From Bacteroidia bacterium (GTDB lineage: Bacteria > Bacteroidota > Bacteroidia > Bacteroidales > F082): DNA of 64,000 bases. The position numbers and the translations under genes were made by a program. Of this stretch, positions 17,306 to 26,917 are shown in pieces. The number at the start of each line of letters is the position of its first letter. The stretch's first letter is position 1. The stretch is taken from the NCBI GenBank assembly GCA_021287165.1, contig JAJTAY010000037.1, forward strand, positions 164,211-228,210. Reading direction: 5' to 3'. The notes beneath the pieces were generated by a model. The model searched no databases, was not told where the DNA came from, and saw only the letters and a list, made by a program, of their open reading frames with translations.

Positions 17306-20300
17306 TAGTAAAGGGCTTAAAATAAGCATATTGCCAAATGGCGCTGTCGGTACGATTGAGGTTGACGCCATAAGAATCAACCTACGGCCTGCCAGCATTC
17401 ACGGAGCTTCAGGCTCATGTCTTTATGCCAGAATTCACGACAAGAATATTCATTTGGTTCCCCTCGTCGGCCCTCTGATGAAAGGTTCATTTGGATTTGC
17501 CGATAACCGGTTTTATTCTCTGGTGGAAGAGGGAAACCTTAAAACAATCACTGAACTCAAGCCCTCGCCCGATGAAACGGCCTGGATGTGGACGATCATG
17601 CTGCGCAACACCGGCCATAATCCCATGAATGTTGATACCATCTTCGTTCAGGACGTGGGCTTGCGACAGGGTGCTCAACTCGTCAACGAGTATTATGTTA
17701 GTCAATACACCGAGCGCCGGCTGTTCGACAGTGATATGTATGGCAAAGTGGCTGCGTGTCGTCAGAATATGCGCGAATCGACAGGAAATCCCTGGCTGAT
17801 GATGGCCTGTCCGGAAGGCGCAGTGGCCGGGGCTACCGACGGAGCGCAGATCTTCGGTCCTGCAAACCGTCACACCAACGTGCCTCCGGGACTGCTTCAA
17901 ACAAATCTGGGTGGAGAGTACGCCGGTGAGTCATCGTTGCTTGCTCTTCAGTCTAAAATGTTGACCATCAACCCGGGTGGCGGCGTTGTTTTGCGCTACA
18001 TATTTGTTTTCATGGCCGATCATGCGGAACCCTCCTCATCCGACGATGCGCAACGCATCAGGTCGCTGCTGGGTAGCTTCGAAGCATTCAACCCCATGCC
18101 CTATATGCCATGGAAACAAAGCCCCCGCACGAGCATATTCTACCCATCGTCCTATTGCGAGGCCAGGGCATTAACCAATGAGCAATTGACCCACTTCTTC
18201 GGGTCGGAACGAAACCACGCCGAATATCATGAAGGTAGGCTGATGTCGTTCTTTACCCACAATGGCAATCATATCGTTTTAAAAGACAAAGAGTTAATTG
18301 TTGACCGCCCTCATGGCCATATTATCCGAAGCGGGATGAACCTGTTGCCCGACGAACGTATTATGTCGTCGAATCCCTTCATGGCGGGAATTTTCAACGC
18401 GCATATTACCGCAGGCAATACCAACTTCAACGTGCTTCATTCCATCTATTCCAACCAATTTGGTCTGGCTTCGCCTGCCGGTCAAAGGGTGTTTATCAAA
18501 AAGAACACGCGCTGGTATTTGCTGGGCGTTCCTTCGGCATTTGAGATGGGCTTCAACTTTTGCCGATGGCTTTATAATACAGGAGACCTCCTGCTCGAGA
18601 TCGTTACCTGGACTTCAACCAATACGCATCAGGTCAATTTCAGGTTCAGAATACTTCAGGGCAATCTTACCGACATCAGGATCACCAATCATTTCGACCC
18701 GGGCTCGCGTTTCTCGGTTCAGCTGCTCGAAAATTTTAGTGCTATTATAAGTCCGGCCAGCGACTCGCTCATGGGCAGTCAGTTTCCCGGGGCCTCATTC
18801 GCGGTTTTCCTGAATCACTACACCGGATTGGTGGAGGTCGGGCTGGAAAAAGGTATTGAAAATACGGATGATTTGCTCGTTTACAGCATTTCAGGATGCA
18901 ATGAGGTGCAGATGTCGATAGGAAGTTTTTATGCTGGCGAGCCTATCCAGTGTGTAAAGTCTGATTTTGACACCGAGGCGCTGTCGGCGCAGTCGGCGTG
19001 GAGGCAGCTTACCAATGGCATGGAGATCAAGGGTAAACATCCTGATGTCAAGGTAATCAATACCATACTTCCGTGGTTTGGCACAAATGCATTGACCCAT
19101 TACCTTACGCCGTATGGTTTGGAGCAGTTTGGCGGAGCGGCATGGGGCACGCGCGATGTTTCGCAGGGGCCTGTTGAGCTCATGCTTTCGCTCGGCAGAT
19201 ATGCTGAGGCAAAGGAAATTCTCAGAACCATATTCAGCAATCAGCATCCCGACGGCGGGTGGCCGCAGTGGTGGATGTTCGACAGTTATGCCCGTATTCG
19301 TGCACACGAAGCCCATGGCGATATCACCTACTGGGTAATGATTGCCCTGAGCAACTACCTTATTCAAACGGGCGACTATGACTTTTTGCAGGAAAAACTC
19401 CCCTGGTTCAATCCGGCTGTCAACGCTTTCGGGAACCCTGAGCCGCTTGTAGGGCATGTTGAAAAGTGGCTTGGGATGATCACCTCCTCTTTCATTAGTG
19501 GCACTTCCCTGGTGCCTTTTGGCGGAGGCGATTGGAACGACTCGCTCCAGCCGGCCAGCAGCCTGCTGGCAGCTAGACTCATTTCGTCGTGGACAGTGCA
19601 AATGAGCTATCAGGCATTCAGGGCGCTTTCGGTGGCAAGCAAGGCTGCCTCGCTCAATGATCTGGCCGACCGCCTGCTCCATCTGAGTTCATCGGTGAGG
19701 GAAGATTTTCACGCTCATCTGGTTAAGGACGGGGTGGTGGCAGGATATGGCAAGCTCGAAGACGACAGCACAATCAGCCTGCTGCTGCATCCCACAGATA
19801 GCGATACGGGAATCAGTTACAGCATCCTGCCTATGAACAGGGGCGTTTTGAGCAATATTTTCTCTCCCGCACAGGCCAACGAACATTTTGACATCATCAA
19901 AAAACATCTCAAAGGCCCCGACGGTGCCAGGCTGATGGACAAGCCTTTGAAATACACAGGAGGGAAGATGCGAATTTTCCAGCGAGCCGAAACAAGTACG
20001 TTTTTTGGACGTGAAATAGGATTGATGTATGTGCACGAACACATCCGTCATGCCGAGGCGCTGGCTGCTCTCGGTCGGGCCGATGAATTCGTGGCTGCCT
20101 TGCGGCAGGCTGTTCCGGTGGAATATCAGGAAATAGTGACCAATGCGGCAGTACGACAATCCAACTGCTATTACAGCAGCTCGGATATCATTTTCCGGAA
20201 CCGCTATGCAGCAGATGAACAATATCATCTGCTCAATAGCGGCAGTCTCACTTTCAGAGGCGGATGGCGCGTTTACTCCAGTGGCCCCGGTATTTTCGTA

Positions 20301-20603
20301 GCGCTGATCATTACAAGATTGCTGGGCTTCAGGATCAATAAAACCCATGTTGTCATCGACCCCGTTATGCCGGCTGGTTTCAACGGATTGGAAGTAAACT
20401 TTTTACTGTTAGGGAAACCGATAACGCTCAAATACAGCGTCTTGCAAAATAATCACACGCCTCAAAAACTTATTTTGAATGGCCGTGCACTCACTTTCGC
20501 CATCGAGAATCAAAGTTTCAGAAGGGGCGGAGCAATTTTGTCTGTCGAGGGGCTGAAAGCGCTTCTGAAAGAATCGGATAATATTCTTGAAATCATTCTT
20601 TAG
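17292..20603 (+). CDS. GH94 phosphorylase, predicted 1,2-beta-oligoglucan phosphorylase
   Basis: A 1103-residue cytoplasmic GH94-family phosphorylase. The (alpha/alpha)6 domain carries the conserved GGGDWNDS motif with Asp747 as predicted general acid. Other family signatures are ERRLFDSDMYGK in the N-terminal beta-sandwich, YLTPYGLEQFGGAAWGTRDV, HPDGGWPQWWMFD and FRGGWRVYSSGPG near the C-terminus. Cellobiose phosphorylases are about 800 residues, whereas 1,2-beta-oligoglucan phosphorylase (SOGP, e.g. from Listeria innocua) is about 1100, so size and gene context both favour SOGP. It would convert sophoro-oligosaccharides plus phosphate to glucose 1-phosphate. Start ATG 17292 (14-nt overlap with GH35) is preferred to ATG 17250, which would overlap by 56 nt. 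Confidence 0.85.
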   Translation: MEITNSKGLKISILPNGAVGTIEVDAIRINLRPASIHGASGSCLYARIHDKNIHLVPLVGPLMKGSFGFADNRFYSLVEEGNLKTITELKPSPDETAWMWTIMLRNTGHNPMNVDTIFVQDVGLRQGAQLVNEYYVSQYTERRLFDSDMYGKVAACRQNMRESTGNPWLMMACPEGAVAGATDGAQIFGPANRHTNVPPGLLQTNLGGEYAGESSLLALQSKMLTINPGGGVVLRYIFVFMADHAEPSSSDDAQRIRSLLGSFEAFNPMPYMPWKQSPRTSIFYPSSYCEARALTNEQLTHFFGSERNHAEYHEGRLMSFFTHNGNHIVLKDKELIVDRPHGHIIRSGMNLLPDERIMSSNPFMAGIFNAHITAGNTNFNVLHSIYSNQFGLASPAGQRVFIKKNTRWYLLGVPSAFEMGFNFCRWLYNTGDLLLEIVTWTSTNTHQVNFRFRILQGNLTDIRITNHFDPGSRFSVQLLENFSAIISPASDSLMGSQFPGASFAVFLNHYTGLVEVGLEKGIENTDDLLVYSISGCNEVQMSIGSFYAGEPIQCVKSDFDTEALSAQSAWRQLTNGMEIKGKHPDVKVINTILPWFGTNALTHYLTPYGLEQFGGAAWGTRDVSQGPVELMLSLGRYAEAKEILRTIFSNQHPDGGWPQWWMFDSYARIRAHEAHGDITYWVMIALSNYLIQTGDYDFLQEKLPWFNPAVNAFGNPEPLVGHVEKWLGMITSSFISGTSLVPFGGGDWNDSLQPASSLLAARLISSWTVQMSYQAFRALSVASKAASLNDLADRLLHLSSSVREDFHAHLVKDGVVAGYGKLEDDSTISLLLHPTDSDTGISYSILPMNRGVLSNIFSPAQANEHFDIIKKHLKGPDGARLMDKPLKYTGGKMRIFQRAETSTFFGREIGLMYVHEHIRHAEALAALGRADEFVAALRQAVPVEYQEIVTNAAVRQSNCYYSSSDIIFRNRYAADEQYHLLNSGSLTFRGGWRVYSSGPGIFVALIITRLLGFRINKTHVVIDPVMPAGFNGLEVNFLLLGKPITLKYSVLQNNHTPQKLILNGRALTFAIENQSFRRGGAILSVEGLKALLKESDNILEIIL

Positions 20604-20612
20604 GCATTTGCG

Positions 20613-22919
20613 ATGAAAATCAGAAATACCATTCTCTACATTTTATTTTTTGCATTAACACTTGTTGCCTGCAAATCCAATGAACGAAAATCAGAGGCAA
20701 ATAAGGAAATGGATGCCTTCGTTTCGGCTTTGATGACGAAGATGACCATCGGTGAAAAGATTGGTCAGCTCAACCTTTTGGCCGGGTATGAGGATATCGT
20801 AACGGGCGAGGCCCGTTCCTCGGCCATAGGCAGCAAGATTGCCGATGGACAGGTGGGGGCCATCCTGAATGTGCGAAGTCCGGAAAAGATTCGCGAATTG
20901 CAGCGCATTGCCGTTGAGGAAACCCGGTTGGGTATTCCGCTCATTTTCGGCCTTGATGTAATTCATGGTTACAGGACTACTTTCCCTATTCCATTGGCTC
21001 TGGCAGCCAGTTTCGACACGGCTATGGTTCGCCGTGCTGCCCGCATTGCGGCTGTTGAAGCAACAGCCGATGGCATTTGCTGGAGTTTTTCGCCTATGGT
21101 TGACCTGAGCCGCGATCCCCGATGGGGACGTATCGCAGAAAGCGCAGGAGAAGACCCGGTATTGGGTGCCTACATGGCGCAGGCTTATGTAAAAGGATAT
21201 CAGGACAACGATCTGAAGCGCAACAATACCATGATGGCCTGTGTCAAACACTTCGCCTTGTATGGGGCTTCCGAAGCTGGTCGCGACTACAACACCGTGG
21301 ATATGAGCCGGGTGCGAATGTATAATGAGTATTTTTTGCCTTACAAGGCAGGTATTGAAGCGGGAGCCGGCAGCGTTATGACTGCTTTCAACGAAGTGGA
21401 CGGTATTCCAGCATCAGGAAACCGCTGGCTGTTTACAGAGGTGCTGCGGAATGAATGGGGCTTCGATGGCTTTGTGGTTACTGATTACACAGCCATCAAC
21501 GAAATGATAGAACATGGCGTGGGCGATCTTCAGCAGGTTTCGGCCATGGCACTCAAAGCCGGCGTGGATCTCGATATGGTAGGAGAGGGATTCCTGACCA
21601 CATTGCAAAAGTCGCTTGATGAAGGCCTGGTTAGTGAAGACGACATCAACCATGCCTGCCGCAGGGTGCTTGAAGCCAAATACAAGCTCGGACTTTTTGA
21701 TGATCCTTATCTGTATATCAATGCCGAACGGGCAGAAAAGGAGATCTTCACCCCCGAGAACAATGCCTTTGCGCGACAAAGTGCTGCCTCAACTTTTGTT
21801 TTGCTGAAAAACGACAATAATCTTCTGCCTCTGCCCAAAAAAGGCCGTATTGCGCTTGTTGGACCACTGGCTAATAACAGGTTGCACATGGCGGGTACCT
21901 GGAGTGTTGCTGTCAATCATGACGAAAGTGTTACGGTGTTGGAGGGTTTTAAAAGCCTAACGGATGGGCAGGCAGAGATACGCTATGCCAAAGGTGCAAA
22001 CATTACTGACGATCCTGCGCTCGACCTCAATACCGCAGTTAGAGGCAAGCCCGGAATTGATACCAGCCGAACGCCCGAGCAATTGCGTAAAGAAGCGGTC
22101 GAACTGGCCCGGTGGTCCGATGTTGTGGTGGCCGTAGTTGGAGAGGCAGCCGAGATGACCGGTGAGAGTGCCAGTCGTACCGACCTTGGACTGCCCGGAA
22201 GTCAGCGGCAGCTCCTCGAGGCATTGCTAGCTACCGGAAAGCCTGTCGTGATGGTTTTATTTACAGGGCGGCCACTCGCAATCGAATGGGAAAGCCGGCA
22301 TATTCCGGCCATTCTTAATGTTTGGTTTGGTGGAACGCAGGCCGGAAATGCCGTGGCTGATGCCGTGTTTGGCTATGCCAATCCCTCAGGAAAGTTGCCG
22401 GCTACTTTCCCGCGTAACGTGGGCCAGATACCGGTTTATTACAACCACAAAAACACTGGCCGCCCGCTCGAACAGGGAAAGTGGTTTCAAAAATTTCGCT
22501 CCAACTACCTCGATGTGCCAAACGAGCCGCTTTATCCTTTTGGTTTCGGCCTGAGCTACACCACCTTTGCCTATGGCGAACCAAAAGCAAGTAAAACAAA
22601 ACTCAATGGCGACGAAAAACTCACGGTGAGCATCAACATAACCAATACCGGAAGCAGGGCAGGGGAAGAAGTTGTACAATTGTATCTGCGCGATGTGGTG
22701 GCCAGCATTACACGTCCTGTTAAAGAACTTAAGGCCTTTAAAAAAGTCATGCTTCAGCCCGGCGAATCGCAGGAGGTTTCGTTTACGATAACCACCGAAA
22801 TGCTCAGTTTTTACAATTACAAGCTCGACTACGCCTGGGAGCCCGGGGAGTTTCAGGTCATGCTTGGAGGCTCGTCCGACCAGGTAAAATCGCTGACAGT
22901 GGAATGGCTCAAGCCCTGA
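20613..22919 (+). CDS. GH3 beta-glucosidase lipoprotein
   Basis: A 768-residue GH3 enzyme with lipobox Cys20 (TLVAC), placed in the periplasm or outer membrane. The N-terminal GH3 barrel includes MTIGEKIGQLN, PLIFGLDVIHGYRTTFP, DPRWGRIAESAGEDP and MACVKHFALYG. The nucleophile is predicted as Asp291 in GFVVTDYTAI. The alpha/beta sandwich has GESASRTDLGLPGSQRQLL, and a fibronectin-III-like domain ends the protein (LKAFKKVMLQPGESQEVSF). Length and domain order are standard. Bacteroides loci for beta-1,2-glucan pair GH144 with a GH3 beta-glucosidase that cleaves sophorose, so glucose release from short oligosaccharides is the likely job. It follows the GH94 gene by 9 nt. Confidence 0.9.
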   Translation: MKIRNTILYILFFALTLVACKSNERKSEANKEMDAFVSALMTKMTIGEKIGQLNLLAGYEDIVTGEARSSAIGSKIADGQVGAILNVRSPEKIRELQRIAVEETRLGIPLIFGLDVIHGYRTTFPIPLALAASFDTAMVRRAARIAAVEATADGICWSFSPMVDLSRDPRWGRIAESAGEDPVLGAYMAQAYVKGYQDNDLKRNNTMMACVKHFALYGASEAGRDYNTVDMSRVRMYNEYFLPYKAGIEAGAGSVMTAFNEVDGIPASGNRWLFTEVLRNEWGFDGFVVTDYTAINEMIEHGVGDLQQVSAMALKAGVDLDMVGEGFLTTLQKSLDEGLVSEDDINHACRRVLEAKYKLGLFDDPYLYINAERAEKEIFTPENNAFARQSAASTFVLLKNDNNLLPLPKKGRIALVGPLANNRLHMAGTWSVAVNHDESVTVLEGFKSLTDGQAEIRYAKGANITDDPALDLNTAVRGKPGIDTSRTPEQLRKEAVELARWSDVVVAVVGEAAEMTGESASRTDLGLPGSQRQLLEALLATGKPVVMVLFTGRPLAIEWESRHIPAILNVWFGGTQAGNAVADAVFGYANPSGKLPATFPRNVGQIPVYYNHKNTGRPLEQGKWFQKFRSNYLDVPNEPLYPFGFGLSYTTFAYGEPKASKTKLNGDEKLTVSINITNTGSRAGEEVVQLYLRDVVASITRPVKELKAFKKVMLQPGESQEVSFTITTEMLSFYNYKLDYAWEPGEFQVMLGGSSDQVKSLTVEWLKP

Positions 22920-22947
22920 AGTCTTAAATTTGCACAACACAATATCC

Positions 22948-23748
22948 ATGAAATATCTGCCATACATCCTTGTTTCCCTGCTGTTTGTGCTCTTTTATCG
23001 CCTCAATGCACAGAGCGAATATTTCACCGCCGCAAGCTACACCAGGGGCGGAGAGGTTCTTCCCTACCGCATCATGTATCCCGAAGGGTTTGAAGTGTCC
23101 GGAAAATACCCTTTGATATTATTTCTTCATGGTGCCGGCGAGCGGGGCACCGACAATCAGAAGCAACTTGTACACGGTTCCAAATTTTTTGAGCAATACA
23201 ACCGACGCGATTACCCTGCAGTGGTGATTTTTCCACAATGTCCTGAAAATCAATATTGGGCGGCAGTCGAGTTCACCTGGCACGACGATGGCAGCCGTAC
23301 TTTTACCTTCCGGCCTGACAAAGATCCTACCGCGCCGATGAAGCTGGTTATGAGCCTGCTCGACAGCCTGCTCACAACACCTTGGATTGATGATACCCGG
23401 ATATACATTGGTGGTTTATCGATGGGCGGTATGGGTACATTTGAGCTGATTTACAGGCAACCGGAGATTTTTGCAGCCGCATTTCCCGTTTGTGGCGGAG
23501 GTAAGCCAGAAACAGCACCATTTTTTGCCGATAAAGTCCCTGTTTGGGTGTTTCATGGCGATGCTGACCCAGTGGTGCCACTTAAACTAAGCAGCGATAT
23601 GGTCGATGCCCTGAGGAAAGCCGGTGCCGATCCAAAGTTTACAATTTATCCCGGTGTTGGCCACAATGCCTGGGACTACACCTTCAAGGAACCTGAACTT
23701 ATCCCATGGCTGTTCAGTCAGAAAAAGAAATTCCAAAAGGAAGATTAA
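22948..23748 (+). CDS. secreted alpha/beta-hydrolase (carboxylesterase/peptidase-like)
   Basis: A 266-residue exported alpha/beta-hydrolase. The signal peptide is about residues 1-22, ending LNAQ. The oxyanion-hole region is LILFLHGAGERG, the nucleophile Ser lies in GGLSMGGMG, the acid Asp in VFHGDADPVVPL, and the His in PGVGHNAWDYTF. This matches the predicted-peptidase/feruloyl-esterase-like hydrolases often found in glycan loci. It may remove ester substituents from the glycan; osmoregulated periplasmic beta-1,2-glucans can carry acyl groups, which would fit, but no substrate can be read from the sequence. The ATG at 22948 is preferred to an upstream TTG. The next gene overlaps its 3' end by 43 nt. 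Confidence 0.8.
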   Translation: MKYLPYILVSLLFVLFYRLNAQSEYFTAASYTRGGEVLPYRIMYPEGFEVSGKYPLILFLHGAGERGTDNQKQLVHGSKFFEQYNRRDYPAVVIFPQCPENQYWAAVEFTWHDDGSRTFTFRPDKDPTAPMKLVMSLLDSLLTTPWIDDTRIYIGGLSMGGMGTFELIYRQPEIFAAAFPVCGGGKPETAPFFADKVPVWVFHGDADPVVPLKLSSDMVDALRKAGADPKFTIYPGVGHNAWDYTFKEPELIPWLFSQKKKFQKED

Positions 23749-24617
23749 AAATTTTGTTGCTGCTTGCCATCGTCCTGGCAGCCAGGTCGTATGAGGTTGC
23801 AGCACAGGCAGAGGACTTTTCGTGCAGGAAAATTGCCGTGCTAAACGGCGATCCTCTTCAAATGCAGTGGAATTACCCGGATGGTTCAATCCTGATTACC
23901 CTTGAAAACAACGACACTGTCAGGCACATCGCTGTCAAAGCGCAAAATGATTCAGTCTTTTCGATGCTAAGTTTTGATGCAAGACTGCGCTATCTTGCAC
24001 CGCATCCTATAGCAAAAGCCTGGGCGGGCGCCCTGAGCGATGGCAAACCATGGTCTATGGGCAATTATCGCTTTCTGTCGCGCTTTGGCCAACGTAAGGT
24101 TTTTTTGCGGCAACCGACCTTCAACATAGCGGGCAATCTGTTGGCATTCAGTGCCTACACGCCCTACAACAAGGATTGGCGATTGATGACCTACGACCTC
24201 AAATACGACAACCTAAACGAAATGCGGGGCCTGCCCTCAGAAATATCCTATCCTGTTTGGTCGCCAAAGGGTACTTTCATTGCGTTCGTTCTGCCCTCCG
24301 ACCATCCTGTAAGAAAGCAGGCTGCACTGGTGCGCTGGGACGGAACGGATCTCAGGTTTCTATCCTCCGATAGTCTGAGCTACGAATTTGTCTCATGGCC
24401 TGGCAGTGAACAGTATCTGCTTTTTACTGCCAAAGGTGACGTACAATGGTACATCATCAGACATTTGATTGGCAAGGGGAATCAGGAAATCATTTACACC
24501 AGCAAATCAGCCCTAAAATTTGCACAAATGCTTCCCGGAACAGGGAAAATAGCTTTTCTAAAAGAAAACCTTAAACGATGGGAGCTTTGGCTGCTCGATG
24601 TGGAAGGGCAGGATTGA
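23706..24617 (+). CDS. exported TolB/PD40-like beta-propeller protein
   Basis: A 303-residue protein with a hydrophobic N-terminal segment (KILLLLAIVLAARS) and probable signal cleavage after EVAAQ. The body has WD40/PD40-like strands such as NLLAFSAYTPYNKDWRLMTYD and YPVWSPKGTFIAFVLP, typical of TolB-type beta-propellers, although it is short for a full propeller. No catalytic residues were recognised. It overlaps the esterase gene by 43 nt, an unusually large overlap; a later start is possible but would cost the signal peptide. It is the last plus-strand gene of the glycan locus and converges with the SDR gene 14 nt away. Function unknown. Confidence 0.65.
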   Translation: MAVQSEKEIPKGRLKILLLLAIVLAARSYEVAAQAEDFSCRKIAVLNGDPLQMQWNYPDGSILITLENNDTVRHIAVKAQNDSVFSMLSFDARLRYLAPHPIAKAWAGALSDGKPWSMGNYRFLSRFGQRKVFLRQPTFNIAGNLLAFSAYTPYNKDWRLMTYDLKYDNLNEMRGLPSEISYPVWSPKGTFIAFVLPSDHPVRKQAALVRWDGTDLRFLSSDSLSYEFVSWPGSEQYLLFTAKGDVQWYIIRHLIGKGNQEIIYTSKSALKFAQMLPGTGKIAFLKENLKRWELWLLDVEGQD

Positions 24618-24631
24618 CCAGCGTTTGACTT

Positions 24632-25678
24632 TTAAACGAGCTTTGCTTCAACCATTTGTGCAAACATCTCCGTAATCGATTCTTCAACAGGGCGATAACT
24701 CATTCCAAGCGAGCGAATGCTTTTGCTGTTGTCGGCCTTCCATGGTTGACCCATATTGCGGCTCACCATGCGGCGGCTAAGGCCCGCCAGCGGTGCCATA
24801 AGCCAGATTACGCCATTGGGTAGTGTGCGTTTTGGAAAAGGATAACGTCGGCCAAACTTGTTACGCAGCAATGTGGCCAGTTCCAGAAGGCTCGATTCAC
24901 GGGCCGAGATAATGTGTCGTCCGTTCGCCTCGGGCATAAAGCCCGCCCGGTAATGTGCCTCGGCAAGGTCGCGCACATCCACTACGCCGATATTGAAGTC
25001 GGGAGCGCCAAACCGCAACATCCCATTGGCCATTTGCCGGATGATGTTGAAACTCTCGGCATTGCTGTGGGTTTTCAATCCCGGACCAATCACAAACGAC
25101 GGGTTTATCACCACAAGCTCCCATTGGCTTTGCGCTCCGGCCATTTCCCAGGCTTTGCGCTCCGCCTGTGTTTTTGAATAACTGTAGGGCTGGTGTTTCA
25201 GGCTCGAAGTTGTATTCCATTGTTCCTCAGTGGCTATACCCCCGGGGTATCCCAAACAATCGGCAGCATCGCCAATAATGGCTGCCACACTGCTTGTGAG
25301 CACTACGCGCTTTACCGATGGTGTCCGGTTTGCCGACGAGAGCACATTTTCAGTGCCTTTTACTGCCGGATCAACCAGATCTCGTTGCGGATCTTTAACC
25401 TTGTTGAAAAATGGTGAAGCCGTATGAAACACCAGATCGCAACCCTTCATGGCTTCATCGAAGGAGCCTTCCTTAAGCAGATCAGCGGCAAACAGCTTCA
25501 GTCGGCTCGTAACGCCATCGTTTAGGGCCAGTAGATGCCCTACAGCATTGCGATCGTGAGGATTGCGTACGGTGGCATGGACGGTATGGCCTTTTCCAAG
25601 CAGGTTTTCAATCAGTCTTCCGGCAACATAACCGCTGGCGCCTGTCACCATCACGGTTTGCTTATTCGTAGATTCCAT
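24632..25678 (-). CDS. extended SDR family NAD(P)-dependent reductase (dihydroflavonol-reductase-like)
   Basis: A 348-residue Rossmann-fold oxidoreductase of the extended short-chain dehydrogenase group. The cofactor motif TGASGYVAGRL lies at residues 12-22, and the catalytic YxxxK motif appears as YSKTQAE. VVINPSFVIGPG and HTASPF resemble dihydroflavonol-4-reductase and cinnamyl-alcohol or methylglyoxal reductases, which reduce carbonyl groups with NADPH. The physiological substrate in bacteria is usually unknown. It is monocistronic and convergent with the glycan locus; a 180-nt AT-rich spacer separates it from the divergent BASS transporter gene. Confidence 0.85.
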   Translation of the reverse strand: MESTNKQTVMVTGASGYVAGRLIENLLGKGHTVHATVRNPHDRNAVGHLLALNDGVTSRLKLFAADLLKEGSFDEAMKGCDLVFHTASPFFNKVKDPQRDLVDPAVKGTENVLSSANRTPSVKRVVLTSSVAAIIGDAADCLGYPGGIATEEQWNTTSSLKHQPYSYSKTQAERKAWEMAGAQSQWELVVINPSFVIGPGLKTHSNAESFNIIRQMANGMLRFGAPDFNIGVVDVRDLAEAHYRAGFMPEANGRHIISARESSLLELATLLRNKFGRRYPFPKRTLPNGVIWLMAPLAGLSRRMVSRNMGQPWKADNSKSIRSLGMSYRPVEESITEMFAQMVEAKLV

Positions 25679-25858
25679 CTTTAGCCTTTTTTAATAGTAC
25701 AATCAAACGAAACATTAGTTCAAAAAGGGTTATGTCGTATCGATTAAAAATGTTTAAATAATTGATAAACAATTTATTAAAATTATCTTAAGCACAAAAA
25801 GGGGCTGAAATACTTTTATAACGGGAAAGAATTCTAACTTGCCGCAAATTTCGGGCTC

Positions 25859-26818
25859 ATGTTTGACAAACTTGCACTTATCGACGACGTAAGGCTCAAC
25901 TTTAGTGAGGGCGGGCTGCTGTATATGAATGTTACACTGGCGTTTATCATGTTTGGCGTGGCGCTGGATATCAAAAAGGAGAATTTTGCAGCCATGGTTC
26001 AAAATCCCAAGTCAGCACTTTTGGGAATTTTTTCGCAGATTGTGTTGCTGCCGGTGCTTACATTTCTTTTGGTGATCATGCTCAATCCGCCGCCATCCAT
26101 TGCCATGGGTATGATTCTGATTGCGGCATGTCCGGGCGGGAATATTTCAAACTTCATCTCATCGCTGGCAAAGGCCAATGTAGCGCTGTCGGTTAGTCTT
26201 ACTGCCTTTTCCACACTCTCGGCAACGCTCGTCACACCCATTAACTTCGCCTTCTGGGGCGGGATGTATGTGGACTACTACCAGAAAGCTCGTCATCTGA
26301 ACATTCCCATTGAAATTGATTTTCTGCAAATGGCCCAAACCGTATTTATTTTATTGGGCATACCGCTTATTCTTGGTATGTGGGTGGGTCACAAATTCCC
26401 TGCATTTGTCGATAAATACCGAAAGACGATCAGGATTGCTTCCATTTTACTTTACATGACATTCATTGTAGGTGCACTGGTGGCCAATGCAAAATTTATC
26501 AACCATATCATTATTCCGCTTGGTATTGTGGTAATGCTGCTCAATGCCCAAACGCTCTTCACAGGTTATATCACCGGCACTTTGTTCAAGGTTTCGCGTG
26601 CCGACCGACGCACATTATCCATCGAAACGGGTATTCAAAACTCCGGTCTGGCGCTTGTTCTTATTTTTAACCCAAAGCTATTCAATGCCAACGGCGGTAT
26701 GGCCTTCATGGCGGCCTGGTGGGGTATTTGGCAAATGGTGACCGGTATAGGGCTGGCACTCTTGCTGGCAAAGTTCCGATTGCCGATGGTGCAGGAAGAA
26801 AAGGTTAAAGCTGATTAA
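25859..26818 (+). CDS. bile acid:sodium symporter (BASS) family transporter
   Basis: A 319-residue integral membrane protein with nine to ten hydrophobic segments. Seen features are NVTLAFIMFGVALDIK near the N-terminus, LIAACPGGNISNFISSLAKA (the conserved region with the sodium-binding Asn) and SIETGIQNSGLALVLIFNP, all diagnostic of the BASS superfamily. These carriers import organic anions, such as bile acids, pyruvate or pantoate, with sodium. The substrate here is not inferable. The gene stands alone and is followed by a strong hairpin. Confidence 0.88.
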   Translation: MFDKLALIDDVRLNFSEGGLLYMNVTLAFIMFGVALDIKKENFAAMVQNPKSALLGIFSQIVLLPVLTFLLVIMLNPPPSIAMGMILIAACPGGNISNFISSLAKANVALSVSLTAFSTLSATLVTPINFAFWGGMYVDYYQKARHLNIPIEIDFLQMAQTVFILLGIPLILGMWVGHKFPAFVDKYRKTIRIASILLYMTFIVGALVANAKFINHIIIPLGIVVMLLNAQTLFTGYITGTLFKVSRADRRTLSIETGIQNSGLALVLIFNPKLFNANGGMAFMAAWWGIWQMVTGIGLALLLAKFRLPMVQEEKVKAD

Positions 26819-26829
26819 TTTACAACGAG

Positions 26830-26857
26830 TTCGGCCTGATCAATGGATCAGGCCGAA
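26830..26857. terminator. bidirectional hairpin between convergent genes
   Basis: A perfect 12-bp stem TTCGGCCTGATC/GATCAGGCCGAA has an AATG loop. It lies between the plus-strand BASS gene and the minus-strand thioredoxin-like gene, which both end here. The following T-rich sequence is interrupted, so it is a weak Rho-independent terminator by sequence. Confidence 0.6.
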
Positions 26858-26917
26858 TGGTATTTCAAGAATTTTTATTTGCTGTAAGAGCCTCTGGATC
26901 AGACATCCGTACGTTGC

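Noticed and set aside
18891..19682. Minus-strand 263-codon frame opposite the GH94 gene
   Set aside because: Antisense to conserved catalytic sequence of GH94; no domain or promoter.
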